Source: JAABSQ01 sp964573705 | GTDB lineage: Bacteria; Desulfobacterota; Desulfobacteria; Desulfobacterales; Desulfococcaceae | Direction: 5' to 3' | Assembly (NCBI GenBank): GCA_964573705.1 | Contig: CAZNLT010000005.1 | Location: 1 to 64,000 of the forward strand | DNA length: 64,000 nucleotides | Shown: positions 9,126 through 17,896 of the stretch, piece by piece | Numbering within the stretch: position 1 is the stretch's first letter | Layout of the letters: each line of letters opens with the position of its first letter | Notes under the pieces: generated by a model | What the model was told of the DNA's origin: nothing | Seen by the model: the letters and a program-made list of their open reading frames with translations, nothing else | Database searches by the model: none | Program-made: the position numbers and the translations under genes

Positions 9126-10601
9126 ATGAAAAAAATAGGTGAATTGCCGCAAATCATCCAGGGCGGAATGGGAATCGGAGTCTCCAATTGGCGTCTGGCC
9201 AGAGCGGTCTCCCTATTGGGGCAGATGGGGGTGGTTTCCGGAGCGGCCCTCGATTCGGTGTTCGTGCGACGGCTTCAATTGGGAGATCCGGGTGGGAACC
9301 TGCGAAGGGCGATGTCCAGATTTCCCTGGCCGGACATGGTTCAGCGGGTCATGGACACCTACTTCATCCCCGGGGGCAAACCACCGGACAAGCCGTTCAA
9401 GTTGATCCCCCTGCCCCGCTTGAAGATGAAACGGGCCTATATCGAACTGGTGATCATCGCCAATTTCGTGGAAGTATTCCTGGCCAAGGAAGGCCATGCC
9501 GGACTGGTCGGAATCAATTACCTGGAAAAGACCCAGCTTCAGACCCTGCCCTCCTTATTGGGCTCCATGCTGGCGGGCGTCCACTTTATTCTGGTGGGCG
9601 CCGGCATTCCGATCGGCATTCCGGGCGCCATGGACGGGCTTTCCCGATGGACCCCGGTAGAACTCAATATTCGGGTCGAAGAGAATCATCAGCACCACAG
9701 ATTTACCCACCGGTTTGATCCTCGGGAATATTGTACTGAACCGTTGCCGGAACTGCCTCGGCCCAAATTTCTGCCGATCGTCTCTTCGGACATTGTGGCC
9801 AAATCACTGATGCGAAAGGCCACCGGCGAAGTCGACGGATTCATCATCGAAAATCATACCGCCGGGGGCCACAATGCACCACCCCGAAAAACGGTGAAAG
9901 CCGATTCCGGGTCTCAACCGATGTACGGCCCCAAAGATATTCCGGACCTAACCAGAATCAAAAACCTGGGGCGTCCGTTCTGGATCGCGGGGGGATACGC
10001 CTCTCCCGGCATGCTTCGGGAAGCATTGGAAGCGGGGGCCGACGGCATACAGATCGGTACCGCTTTCGCCTTCTGTGAAGAATCCGGAATTCTTCCCGAA
10101 ATCAAACAGGAGGTGTTGCGCCGGTATTTCAACGGCCAACTCGAGATATCGACCGATGTCAAGGCCTCGCCGACCGGTTATCCCTTTAAAGTACTCCGCC
10201 TCACCGATTCGGTCGACAACCGAAGCGGAACCGGCACCCGAAAGCGGGTGTGCGACATGGGGTATCTTAGGCAATTCTATTTCGACGGCGTATCCGATAT
10301 CGGATATCGCTGCCCCGCCGAACCCTCGGAAAGTTTTGTCAAAAAAGGAGGCGGCCGCCAAGAGACCTTGGAGAAACAGTGCCTCTGCAACGGTCTGATG
10401 GCCACCGTGGGATTAGGGCAGCCCCGTGCCGAAGGGTGCGAACCGCCCCTGGTGACATCCGGAGAGGACTTTTCCTTTCTTCCCCACCTGATAAAAAAGG
10501 GCCGCACCACCTACACCGCCAAGGATGTCGTGGATTATCTGACCTCCGGCATCGAAACCCGGCTGAGAAACCGGAAGGCGGCTCAAAACGCAACGGTGTA
10601 A
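9126..10601 (+). CDS. Nitronate monooxygenase / PfaD-like FMN oxidoreductase
   Basis: The 491-residue protein opens with PQIIQGGMGIGVSNWRLARA, the FMN-barrel start of 2-nitropropane dioxygenase-type enzymes. It later carries the flavin-phosphate region (FWIAGGYASPGMLREALEAG, then ADGIQIGTAF) and a conserved His segment (IIENHTAGGHNAPP). At nearly 500 residues it is longer than classical nitronate monooxygenases (about 320-380) and nearer to PfaD-like enoyl-reductase relatives. The C-terminal quarter has several Cys. The substrate cannot be deduced. It lies 50 bases upstream of a homoserine dehydrogenase-like gene on the same strand, so the two may be co-transcribed. Confidence 0.8.
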   Translation: MKKIGELPQIIQGGMGIGVSNWRLARAVSLLGQMGVVSGAALDSVFVRRLQLGDPGGNLRRAMSRFPWPDMVQRVMDTYFIPGGKPPDKPFKLIPLPRLKMKRAYIELVIIANFVEVFLAKEGHAGLVGINYLEKTQLQTLPSLLGSMLAGVHFILVGAGIPIGIPGAMDGLSRWTPVELNIRVEENHQHHRFTHRFDPREYCTEPLPELPRPKFLPIVSSDIVAKSLMRKATGEVDGFIIENHTAGGHNAPPRKTVKADSGSQPMYGPKDIPDLTRIKNLGRPFWIAGGYASPGMLREALEAGADGIQIGTAFAFCEESGILPEIKQEVLRRYFNGQLEISTDVKASPTGYPFKVLRLTDSVDNRSGTGTRKRVCDMGYLRQFYFDGVSDIGYRCPAEPSESFVKKGGGRQETLEKQCLCNGLMATVGLGQPRAEGCEPPLVTSGEDFSFLPHLIKKGRTTYTAKDVVDYLTSGIETRLRNRKAAQNATV

Positions 10602-10651
10602 GCGCTCCCGCCGAAGGATCGGGCCGCTCCGCACGGTGAAATGAACATCGA

Positions 10652-11659
10652 ATGATCCATCTCCGCCTCTGCCTCATCGGATTCGGACACGCGGGACAGG
10701 CATTGGCCCGCCTTTTGTTGAATCAGAAAGAATCCCTGGCCCGCGACCACCGCTGCCGATTTTCGGTGACCGCCATCGCCACCCGCAGCCGGGGAGGTCT
10801 GGTCGATGCGGATGGGATCGATTTGGAACGGGTTCTGGAGAATATTCGATCCCGTAACCGGTTTTCAACCCAAGACGGCCCTCTGCCGAATTTGACGCCG
10901 ACCGAGATGATTCGAACGGTTCCGGCGGATGTGGCGGTGGAGATGACGCCGTTGAACATTTCCACCGGAGAACCCGCCCTCACCCACATTCAAACCGCTC
11001 TATCAGCGGGCCGCCATGTCATCACGCTCAACAAAGGCCCCATCGCCCGGGCCTACCGGGAGCTGCGAAATTTGGCCGAAAGCAGCGGAAAACGGCTTTT
11101 ATTCGAGGGGACGGTCATGGACGGTTTTCCGGTTTTCAATCTGGTGCGGGAGACCCTTCCCGGGTGCCGGATACTCGGGTTTCGAGGGGTGTTGAACAGC
11201 ACCACCAATTTTATCCTGTGTGAAATGGAGCAGGGGAAATCCTTTTCCGAAGCGCTTGCCGAGGCCCAGCGGCTGGGAATCGCCGAAGCCGACGCCGACC
11301 AGGATCTGGACGGTTGGGATGCGGCCGCCAAAACGGCGGCCCTGATCAACGTTCTGATGGAGGGCGCCGCAACCCCGGAAAAAGTGGATCGGGAAGGCAT
11401 CCGGCATCTGAAGCCAGAGGATGTAAGGAAAGCCGGACGGCAGGGGAAAGCCCTGAAACTGATCTGCGAAGCCCGCCGGACCGACGACCATATTCATGCA
11501 CGGGTGGCCCCGGCGCCGCTTCCGCTGAGTGATCCCCTGGCCCGAACCGAGGGCGCCTCTTCAACCCTGACCCTGTTCACCGACCTGATGGGGCCGGTCA
11601 CCCTCACCGAAGAAAACCCCGGCATTTCCCAGACCGCCTATGAAACCGGAAAGAATTAA
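10652..11659 (+). CDS. hom: Homoserine dehydrogenase-like protein, short form without ACT domain
   Basis: The N-terminus has a Rossmann fold (CLIGFGHAGQALARLL). The middle carries homoserine dehydrogenase signatures: HVITLNKGPIARAYREL, FEGTVMDGFPVFNL, and the catalytic segment GVLNSTTNFILCEMEQGKSF with AEADADQDLDGWDAAAK. The family catalyses NAD(P)-dependent interconversion of aspartate semialdehyde and homoserine in Thr/Met synthesis. At 335 residues it ends after the catalytic domain and lacks the usual C-terminal ACT regulatory domain. It may therefore be unregulated, or act on a related semialdehyde. It is convergent with the four-gene operon that ends at 11932. Confidence 0.82.
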   Translation: MIHLRLCLIGFGHAGQALARLLLNQKESLARDHRCRFSVTAIATRSRGGLVDADGIDLERVLENIRSRNRFSTQDGPLPNLTPTEMIRTVPADVAVEMTPLNISTGEPALTHIQTALSAGRHVITLNKGPIARAYRELRNLAESSGKRLLFEGTVMDGFPVFNLVRETLPGCRILGFRGVLNSTTNFILCEMEQGKSFSEALAEAQRLGIAEADADQDLDGWDAAAKTAALINVLMEGAATPEKVDREGIRHLKPEDVRKAGRQGKALKLICEARRTDDHIHARVAPAPLPLSDPLARTEGASSTLTLFTDLMGPVTLTEENPGISQTAYETGKN

Positions 11660-11788
11660 CTCGTCGGTTTGGTTAGCTAAACCTTTTAATCTTAAATATT
11701 TACAGATTATAAAATCGATGAGTTATTTATTTCCAATTCCTATGCGGTTCTATCCGATCTTCTCACCCTCGTTCAGAACCAAAATCCG

Positions 11789-11911
11789 GGCTGAATGATT
11801 GCGGCCATCCCGGGATATTTTCCCGGGCCGGGAAGCTGTTTGAACGAAAGCGAGTTCTTGCCGGGCCGGGACAATATCCCGGGGTGGCCGAAACGATAAG
11901 CACGGCCGACA
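11789..11911. repeat. Dispersed palindromic repeat, copy 1
   Basis: The core is a near-perfect stem with left arm CCCGGGATATTTTCCCGGG (11808-11826) and right arm around 11861-11884, separated by a loop that begins GAAGCTGTTTGAACGAAAGC. The same core recurs at 42.6 and 55.8 kb. The right outer end (GGCCGAAACGATAAGCACGG) resembles the other copies; the left outer end is less clear. It lies between the 3' ends of two convergent genes, where it could also act as a bidirectional terminator. Confidence 0.8.
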
Positions 11912-11931
11912 TCTGCATCGGCTGCGGACGG

Positions 11932-12999
11932 TTACTCCTTGAGATCGAATCCCAGGCCGGGTTTATCGGTGGGATAGAGCACCCCCTCTTTCAGTATTAC
12001 CGCACCGTCCGTGGGATCACCGATGAGATCGAGGTGGCCGTCCAGGTCGGCGTAGGCCACATTGGGCCGGGCCAGGGCGAAATGGAGTCCGGCGGCGATT
12101 CCGAGGGCGGCCTCATCCATGCACCCCACCATGGCCTCGAGACCGGCGGCCCGGGCCACCCCGTTGATCCGAATGGCCTCGGCGATGCCGCCCACCTTCA
12201 TCAGCTTGATATTGACCATGTCCACCCGGTCGTTCCGGGCCAGTCGAAAGGCGTCTTTGAGGCTCACCAGACTCTCGTCGGCCATCACCGGAATGGAGAC
12301 GCAATGCGTGATCCGGCCCAGCAGCCGCTCCCGTTGCCGCGGAGACGGTTGTTCCAGGATTTCCAGCCGGGCCTTGCGGGTACCCGCCACAAAACGGACC
12401 GAATCGGCTTCGGTATACCCCTGATTGGCATCGAACCGAAGCTCGATCCTGTCTCCCACCGCTTCGCGCACCTTCAACAGCCGTTCGATATCTTCCGCCG
12501 CATCGGCGCCGCCCTTGATCTTGAGTGAGGTAAATCCTTTTCCCACAAATTCCCGGGCCTTGGCCACCGTTTCCGCCACCGAAAGAATGCCGATGGTGAT
12601 GCTGGTCTTCATCCGTTCCCGGTATCCGCCCAGGATTTTATACAGCGGAAGACCGGCGGTTTTCCCCAGAATATCGAACAGCGCCATGTCCACCATGGCC
12701 ATGGCGGACGGATGGGCCTCCGCGTGGGGGCGAAGCCGTTCCATCAGCAGAGCGGATCGCAAAGGGTCCTGCCCCTTCAGAAGGGGTTCGATAGATTCCC
12801 GACAGACCGAGAGAACACCCTCCGGGGTTTCGCCGGTGACCTCCAGGTCGGGCGCGGCGCATCCGCACCCGACCACGCCGGTATCGGTATGAATCCGGAT
12901 AAAAATATTGGGTGCGGTATCGATGGTTTCATAGGCGATGGTATAGGGTTCGACCAACCGCATCACCACCGGCCAGACCTCCGTTTTGACGATCTTCAA
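11932..12999 (-). CDS. Dipeptide epimerase (enolase superfamily; DgcA/YcjG-like)
   Basis: A full-length 355-residue member of the muconate-lactonising/dipeptide-epimerase group. Acid/base lysines sit in LKIKGG (Lys160, Lys162), the metal-binding acids are Asp190 (RFDANQGY), Glu216 (ILEQPSP) and Asp241 (MADES), and Lys265 is in NIKLMKVGG. The KxK plus second Lys layout fits 1,1-proton-transfer epimerases such as L-Ala-D/L-Glu epimerase and the DgcA N-acyl-glutamate racemase. It is the last gene of a four-gene operon and starts 9 bases after the fusion gene. The context (MurL-like and DgcN-like proteins) supports a glutamyl-containing substrate; that is inference. Confidence 0.85.
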   Translation of the reverse strand: MKIVKTEVWPVVMRLVEPYTIAYETIDTAPNIFIRIHTDTGVVGCGCAAPDLEVTGETPEGVLSVCRESIEPLLKGQDPLRSALLMERLRPHAEAHPSAMAMVDMALFDILGKTAGLPLYKILGGYRERMKTSITIGILSVAETVAKAREFVGKGFTSLKIKGGADAAEDIERLLKVREAVGDRIELRFDANQGYTEADSVRFVAGTRKARLEILEQPSPRQRERLLGRITHCVSIPVMADESLVSLKDAFRLARNDRVDMVNIKLMKVGGIAEAIRINGVARAAGLEAMVGCMDEAALGIAAGLHFALARPNVAYADLDGHLDLIGDPTDGAVILKEGVLYPTDKPGLGFDLKE

Positions 13000-13008
13000 T
13001 GGGATCTC

Positions 13009-15411
13009 CTAATACCGCCGCTGATGGATTTCATCCAGGGTCATCCGTTTCAGCTCCTCCACGAAAGCCACCAGATGGGCGATCATCAGCTCCCAGATCC
13101 GCTCCCCTTTTCGGGCGTCGGCCCGGGTGGGGTCCCCCATCACCCCGGTGGCGGAAATCTTGCGGGTGTGGGCGTACCAGGAGACGCTTCGCTTGGAGGT
13201 GAAGTCGAGATACCGGCTCGAAAAATCCGGCACCGATGCTTCGGCCCGGTCCATCCTCACCAGATGGGGCCGCACCGCCAGGCTGGTGCTGGTCTCCACC
13301 TCGCCGGCGTGGACATCATTGGGTGTTTCGGTGATGGCGTCGATATCCACATCGCTGGTGTCGCCGGTGTCGACGCAGATAAAGATCCGTTCGTCCCGGT
13401 TGATCATCTGGGCCGCATAGTTCAGGGCCGGAATATTGCCGCCGTGGCCGTTGATGATGAGCATTTTTTTGAATCCGTTTCGGGCCACCCCGACCCCGAT
13501 GTCGTATACCATTCGGGATAATGTATCATTGCTGATACTGAGGGTGCCTTTGAAATCCTCATGGTGGTAGGAAACCCCGTAGGGGATAAGCGGCAACACC
13601 AGGGGCTTGGGGTCGCTGCACGCCTCGGCCACCCGCTTGGCCAGGTATTCGGCGTCGAAGGCGTCGGTATCCAAAGGCAGATGGGGGCCATGCTGCTCGA
13701 TGGCCCCTACCGGCAGAATGGCGATATCCACCTTGCCGAACCGTTCAGCCGCATCGGGCCAGGTGAGTTCGCCCCAAATGTGGGTATCCCCGCTCGATGT
13801 TTCCGGATCGCACGCCGATGCCGCAATCTTTTCGGAATCGATTTCAAAGGGATAGGGATGGGACATGCCTGAATCGGCGAACAGATCGAAGGCTTCCCAC
13901 CGGCGTCCGGTTTTTCTCAGGGCCCCGTTGCCGTATTCCGAATAGATCCGGTACAGATCGGCGCGAAGGTCCACCGGAATCGCCCCCACCGGGGAGGCCT
14001 GAGGGTCGAACCGCAGCTGGAGGGTTTCCGGGTGCGGTTTGATGGATTGCTTCACCGGCCCCGGGACCTCGATTTTTCCTTTTTGAAGAAGCATATGGAA
14101 CAACTGAGAGGCTTCCGCCTCACCCTGGGCATAGGCGCCCTTGTCCGCCAGCTGTTGGAGACAGGTATTGATCTGTTCTTCCGTATAGCCGCATCGCTCC
14201 GGTGACTCATCCAGGGCGGTGAGCATTCCCACGATGCGGCGGCATTTTTCGCACCGCCCGCACGGGCGAACCCGGTCTCCTTCCTTATGGGTGGCGTGGC
14301 AGGAGGTCTGGTGTTCCTGAAGATGGGGATACCGTTTGGCCAGAATGGTTTCAATGAGCAGCTCCGACAAGGGCCTCAGGATCGAAAACTGGCTGACCGC
14401 CCATCCTTTTCGCAGGTAAAACCGGGTCAAGGCATCGTCGAAATACCGGCTCTGGTCGTAGAGGCCGTCGTAATGGGGAATTCCCCGGTGGGTCAGCCGG
14501 CGGGTGGTGTCGTATTCGTCCCCGATCACGAGTCGACCGATCCCCCGTTTTCGCATCAGGGGGAGGGCGCCGAACAGAAACACCGCCACGGTCCAGAGCC
14601 GAATCGGGTATTCATCCGAGCGGATGTCGGCAAAATTCTTTCGAATGAAGGCCATGTGCTGAAGCATCCATGAAAAAACCCGGTCGGAATTGACCCAGAC
14701 CCGGCCGGTGTGGGGAACCCGCTTCTTGAAGTAGCGATAGGCGTTCAGGGCGGTAAACCAGTGGCGGCCCGATTCGTTGATGAAAATGGAATGGGCCTCG
14801 CGCCCGATCTCATCGATCAGGCCGAAGCTCAGCAGGCTGTCCTTTCCGCCGCTGGACAGAATGCAGTGCCGATTCCGATCGGTCATCCAACGCCGCCACC
14901 GGGCCTTTTTCATTTCCGGGGCCCCGTTCTGAAAAACCAGTTTGGCCCGGCAGTACCGGGGTTGTTTGACCGCCGGCATTCGGGCCGCCGTGCCGAGGAG
15001 AAACGGGTTGGGTTCGAGAAATTTTTTTACATAAATTTCCCGGGCGGTGTTCTCGGCCATGTCCCGAAGAAACTGCCGGTCGGTGGCGTCGTAAATCCCT
15101 CGAAAGACGATTTGCCCGCAGAAAAGGCCGTAATTGAGGGCCACCTGGGCCGCGATCATGTCGGCCAGGTTCCGGGATTCGGGTTCGGTCGGATCGAACA
15201 CCCCCTCCTCATAAGTATAGATCAGCTCGGTCTCTTCGGTTTTGCCGTCGAAAAAGAGCCGATAGGGTGCGATCAGCCGCCTGCGCTCCAGCCGAACCGG
15301 ACCGACCTCCAGCCGGTCCCAGATCGACAGCACCTTGAACGGATCAGAGGAACCGTTCGCAGGAATGGCTTCCGCGGACGGTCTTTCTGAAAATTCAGAA
15401 TCGGTATTCAT
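13009..15411 (-). CDS. Fusion protein: MurL-like PP-loop domain + creatininase-family amidohydrolase
   Basis: An 800-residue two-domain protein. Residues about 60-400 hold a PP-loop ATP-pyrophosphatase signature (ILSSGGKDSLLSF, 184-196), the segment FSILRPLSELLI (342-353) and a Cys/His cluster (C371, H375, C384, C387, C390 in RPCGRCEKC). As I recall them, these match MurL, the ATP-dependent epimerase of UDP-MurNAc-L-Ala-L-Glu. After a linker, residues about 545-795 are creatininase-like: VGAIEQHGPHLPLDTD (568-583), NGHGGN (654-659) and HAGEVETS (701-708) give the metal ligands. Both active sites look intact. It is third in the operon, 14 bases after the DUF1611 gene. The fusion suggests that an activated (AMP) intermediate and an amide hydrolysis belong to one pathway; the substrate is unknown. 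Confidence 0.8.
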   Translation of the reverse strand: MNTDSEFSERPSAEAIPANGSSDPFKVLSIWDRLEVGPVRLERRRLIAPYRLFFDGKTEETELIYTYEEGVFDPTEPESRNLADMIAAQVALNYGLFCGQIVFRGIYDATDRQFLRDMAENTAREIYVKKFLEPNPFLLGTAARMPAVKQPRYCRAKLVFQNGAPEMKKARWRRWMTDRNRHCILSSGGKDSLLSFGLIDEIGREAHSIFINESGRHWFTALNAYRYFKKRVPHTGRVWVNSDRVFSWMLQHMAFIRKNFADIRSDEYPIRLWTVAVFLFGALPLMRKRGIGRLVIGDEYDTTRRLTHRGIPHYDGLYDQSRYFDDALTRFYLRKGWAVSQFSILRPLSELLIETILAKRYPHLQEHQTSCHATHKEGDRVRPCGRCEKCRRIVGMLTALDESPERCGYTEEQINTCLQQLADKGAYAQGEAEASQLFHMLLQKGKIEVPGPVKQSIKPHPETLQLRFDPQASPVGAIPVDLRADLYRIYSEYGNGALRKTGRRWEAFDLFADSGMSHPYPFEIDSEKIAASACDPETSSGDTHIWGELTWPDAAERFGKVDIAILPVGAIEQHGPHLPLDTDAFDAEYLAKRVAEACSDPKPLVLPLIPYGVSYHHEDFKGTLSISNDTLSRMVYDIGVGVARNGFKKMLIINGHGGNIPALNYAAQMINRDERIFICVDTGDTSDVDIDAITETPNDVHAGEVETSTSLAVRPHLVRMDRAEASVPDFSSRYLDFTSKRSVSWYAHTRKISATGVMGDPTRADARKGERIWELMIAHLVAFVEELKRMTLDEIHQRRY

Positions 15412-15425
15412 TCTTTCACTCGATC

Positions 15426-16499
15426 TCAGGTTTTCTTTTTCAGGTAGGGGAGCAACACGCTCATCAGTCCTTCACTGCCGTGGAGAAGCACATCAAAGGC
15501 CGGCAGGCCGGTGATCCGCCGAATGGCCGAACAGATCAGCGGGACCTCCTCCCGGGCCAGGTCTTCATGGTTGACGGTAACCGCAACCACCGGTTTTCCG
15601 GACAGTTCTTCGATCACCCGAATCTGCCGGGCCAGAGGCTGAATCGGGTACCCCGGAAACCCGTCGTAATCCAGCCGGGCCGGGGCATGCTGAAGCACCA
15701 CCAGGTCGGGGCGGCCGGCGGCCAGAATCTCGAATCCGCCCGGATAGGCCGGATTCATCAGACTTCCCTGCCCTTCGATGACGATCACGTCCGGCCGGTT
15801 TTCGGACCAGGCGGACCAGACCGCATGTTCGATCTCCCCGGATACGAAATCATTGACCAGAGAATCCAGTATCAGACACTGCCGGGCCCCCTGCATCCAG
15901 GCGGTCTGCCCGGTCCCGACCAGGTCGGCGGTGTACCCGGCCGCTTCGAAGGCCTGCACGATCAGCCAGGCGGTGGTCCGCTTGCCGACGGCCGAATCGG
16001 TGCCCAGCACCGCGACCTTGAGGCTGCCCACCTTTTCGATTTTTCCGCTGAAAAAATGGAGCCGGCTTCGGTGGGGGGGCTTGCGGATATCCCGAATCAC
16101 CACCCCCTTTTCTTCCGCCAGGGGGCCGATCTCCGGATCTTCAGACAAAAAATCATGCAGCCCGCAGTCGATTCGAAGCCCCAGTTCCACCACCCGCCGG
16201 ATATCTTCCCGGGCATCCGGCGGCAGCCGTCCGCCGTCCGGGGCGATCCCGATCACCAAGTGGGTGGCCGGCGCAACCGCCAGTGCGGCCTGAACCGCAT
16301 CCGCCAAGGTGGCATAAATGGGAATCTTTCGCGGGGTTCCATCCAGAACATCCCCGGCGTCCCGTCCTGCATACCGGGAATCGACCACCGACATCACCCG
16401 GTACCGGCGGGTGAACCGGACCAGTCCGTGGGCGGTTTTTCCGTTGGGGGTGTTGAAAGCCCCTTCACAGTAGACGATCGCGTTTCCTTCGGGCATCAT
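15426..16499 (-). CDS. DUF1611 / DgcN-like P-loop protein
   Basis: A 357-residue protein. It has an N-terminal Rossmann-like part (about 1-130) and a C-terminal P-loop domain with Walker A (VLGTDSAVGKRTTA) and an acidic strand (DVIVIEGQGSLMNPAYPGG). This is the DUF1611 arrangement, which includes DgcN of bacterial D-glutamate catabolism. An upstream frame extends to 16679, but the ATG at 16499 overlaps the stop of the PLP gene (ATGA), which suggests translational coupling, so I place the start there. DgcN works with DgcA, and a DgcA-like epimerase lies two genes downstream in this operon, which supports the family link. Confidence 0.78.
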   Translation of the reverse strand: MMPEGNAIVYCEGAFNTPNGKTAHGLVRFTRRYRVMSVVDSRYAGRDAGDVLDGTPRKIPIYATLADAVQAALAVAPATHLVIGIAPDGGRLPPDAREDIRRVVELGLRIDCGLHDFLSEDPEIGPLAEEKGVVIRDIRKPPHRSRLHFFSGKIEKVGSLKVAVLGTDSAVGKRTTAWLIVQAFEAAGYTADLVGTGQTAWMQGARQCLILDSLVNDFVSGEIEHAVWSAWSENRPDVIVIEGQGSLMNPAYPGGFEILAAGRPDLVVLQHAPARLDYDGFPGYPIQPLARQIRVIEELSGKPVVAVTVNHEDLAREEVPLICSAIRRITGLPAFDVLLHGSEGLMSVLLPYLKKKT

Positions 16500-17617
16500 C
16501 CGGATTTCCTCCCGGTCAGGACGACCACATACCGGTCGTTGGGCAAAGGGTTTTTTCGGTGGTGTTCGATCAGGGCGATCAGACCGGCGGTGGATGCGGG
16601 CAGCACATCCAGACCCTCCCGCTCTCGAATGAGGCGGGAAAAATAGCGCATGTTCTTGTCCGAGGCGTTCCCGGCCCATCCCTCGGTCTGACGGACGGCC
16701 TCCAGGACATAATCCCCGTCGATGGAATGCCAGTTGATGAGCGGTTCGTTCACCGGGGTTTCATGGATCTTTTCCGGTTTCAGGTCTTCGCATGTAGGAA
16801 GGTTCTTGAGAAAGGCCTGAACGATGGGGTTTTTGCGAAAAGAGGAACCGGCCACCATTCGGGGCATTCGGGAGGTTTTTCCCCGCCGGTTGAGGCTCAG
16901 AAATCCTTTGAAAATGCCGGCAAGGGTGGTGCCGTTGGAGACCGGCGCGGCCACCGCAAACGGGGCATCCCGCAATTCATCGTAAATTTCGTCGGAAATT
17001 CCGCCGTAGGCCCGAAGCTGAAGCAGGGTGTTGTTGCCGCCGGGATTGGCGTCATAAAGCTCGTCCTTTTCCGCCCGCTCTCCGGAGGCGACCACCGCAT
17101 GCTCGTAGTCTCCCGGCACCCGGACGATGTCGGCGCCCAGGGACTCCATCTCCTTGATTCGGCGGGTCCGGTACATATCCGGAATATAGATGATGCACCG
17201 AATCCCGGCCAGGGAGGCGGCCAAAGCCTGGGCCACCCCGTAGTTGCCGCAGGTGGCCACCGTAATCCCTTCGAAGCCCCTGCGGACCGCGTCCATGGCC
17301 TGGGCAAAGGCGATCCGGTCTTTTTGCGTGCCGGTGGGGTTACCCCCCTCGAATTTAAGATAGATCTGGCGCAGGCCCATTTCCCGTTCGATGTTCCGGG
17401 CCCGGACCATGGAGGTGTCCCCGACCTCCGAGTCGATGATGTCTTCATAGGCTTCCAGCCGCTCCTCGATCGAATACTCGGGGTTGGACGCGATCTGTCG
17501 CCGGGCGTCGACATCCCGGGCGATCCGGGAAATCTGCCCGGTGGCGCCGTCCATGAGGTCATAGGGCTTGGATTCGGCAGGGCCGCCGGTTTCTTCAACG
17601 GCGTTTTTCGAAAGCAT
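16496..17617 (-). CDS. Threonine-synthase-like PLP-dependent enzyme (fold type II)
   Basis: The first gene of the operon encodes 373 residues with the PLP lysine in GGNPTGTQKDR (Lys99), the Asn loop CGNYGVAQALAASLAG, and the phosphate-binding loop AAPVSNGTTLAGIFKG. The order and spacing fit threonine synthase and related beta-replacement enzymes. Deviations such as CGNYG (usually SSGNAG), and the company of epimerase-type genes rather than thrB or asd, argue against ordinary threonine synthesis. It may perform a beta-elimination or replacement on an amino acid in the operon's pathway. Confidence 0.78.
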   Translation of the reverse strand: MLSKNAVEETGGPAESKPYDLMDGATGQISRIARDVDARRQIASNPEYSIEERLEAYEDIIDSEVGDTSMVRARNIEREMGLRQIYLKFEGGNPTGTQKDRIAFAQAMDAVRRGFEGITVATCGNYGVAQALAASLAGIRCIIYIPDMYRTRRIKEMESLGADIVRVPGDYEHAVVASGERAEKDELYDANPGGNNTLLQLRAYGGISDEIYDELRDAPFAVAAPVSNGTTLAGIFKGFLSLNRRGKTSRMPRMVAGSSFRKNPIVQAFLKNLPTCEDLKPEKIHETPVNEPLINWHSIDGDYVLEAVRQTEGWAGNASDKNMRYFSRLIREREGLDVLPASTAGLIALIEHHRKNPLPNDRYVVVLTGRKSG

Positions 17618-17639
17618 GGTTTTCCTCGATGAAACATCC

Positions 17640-17896
17640 TTGGTTCTCTATAGGAGAAGATTCAACACAGGCTTAAAGCCGACCCCGGTCAATGAAAACA
17701 CCGAACCGAGACCACCTTCGATGTCGAATCGGTTCGCGTCAGCGTCTTCTCTCGCAAAATGCGATTATCGGATGATTATACCGAATCAGCGCCGGGTTGG
17801 CCATTCTTTTTAAGGGGATAAAGAAAATAAGATGCGGGGCGCCCTCGGCACACACCGCCGTCGTAAATGCCGAGAGCGGTTCGAAGCCGGCTGCGG
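17640..17896. other. Intergenic region between the operon promoter side and the kinase gene end
   Basis: It lies upstream of the four-gene minus-strand operon and downstream of the last kinase gene, so the operon promoter should be here (read on the minus strand). No clear -35/-10 pair or repeat was identified. Confidence 0.3.

Noticed and set aside
11789..11911. Copy 1 of the repeat as an ordinary terminator only
   Set aside because: Copies in a divergent gap (42.6 kb) and a co-directional gap (55.8 kb) share the loop sequence, so termination alone does not explain it.
16500..16679. 60-residue N-terminal extension of the DUF1611 protein
   Set aside because: It lies inside the end of the PLP gene, has an Arg/Pro-rich shadow composition, and the ATGA overlap start fits better.
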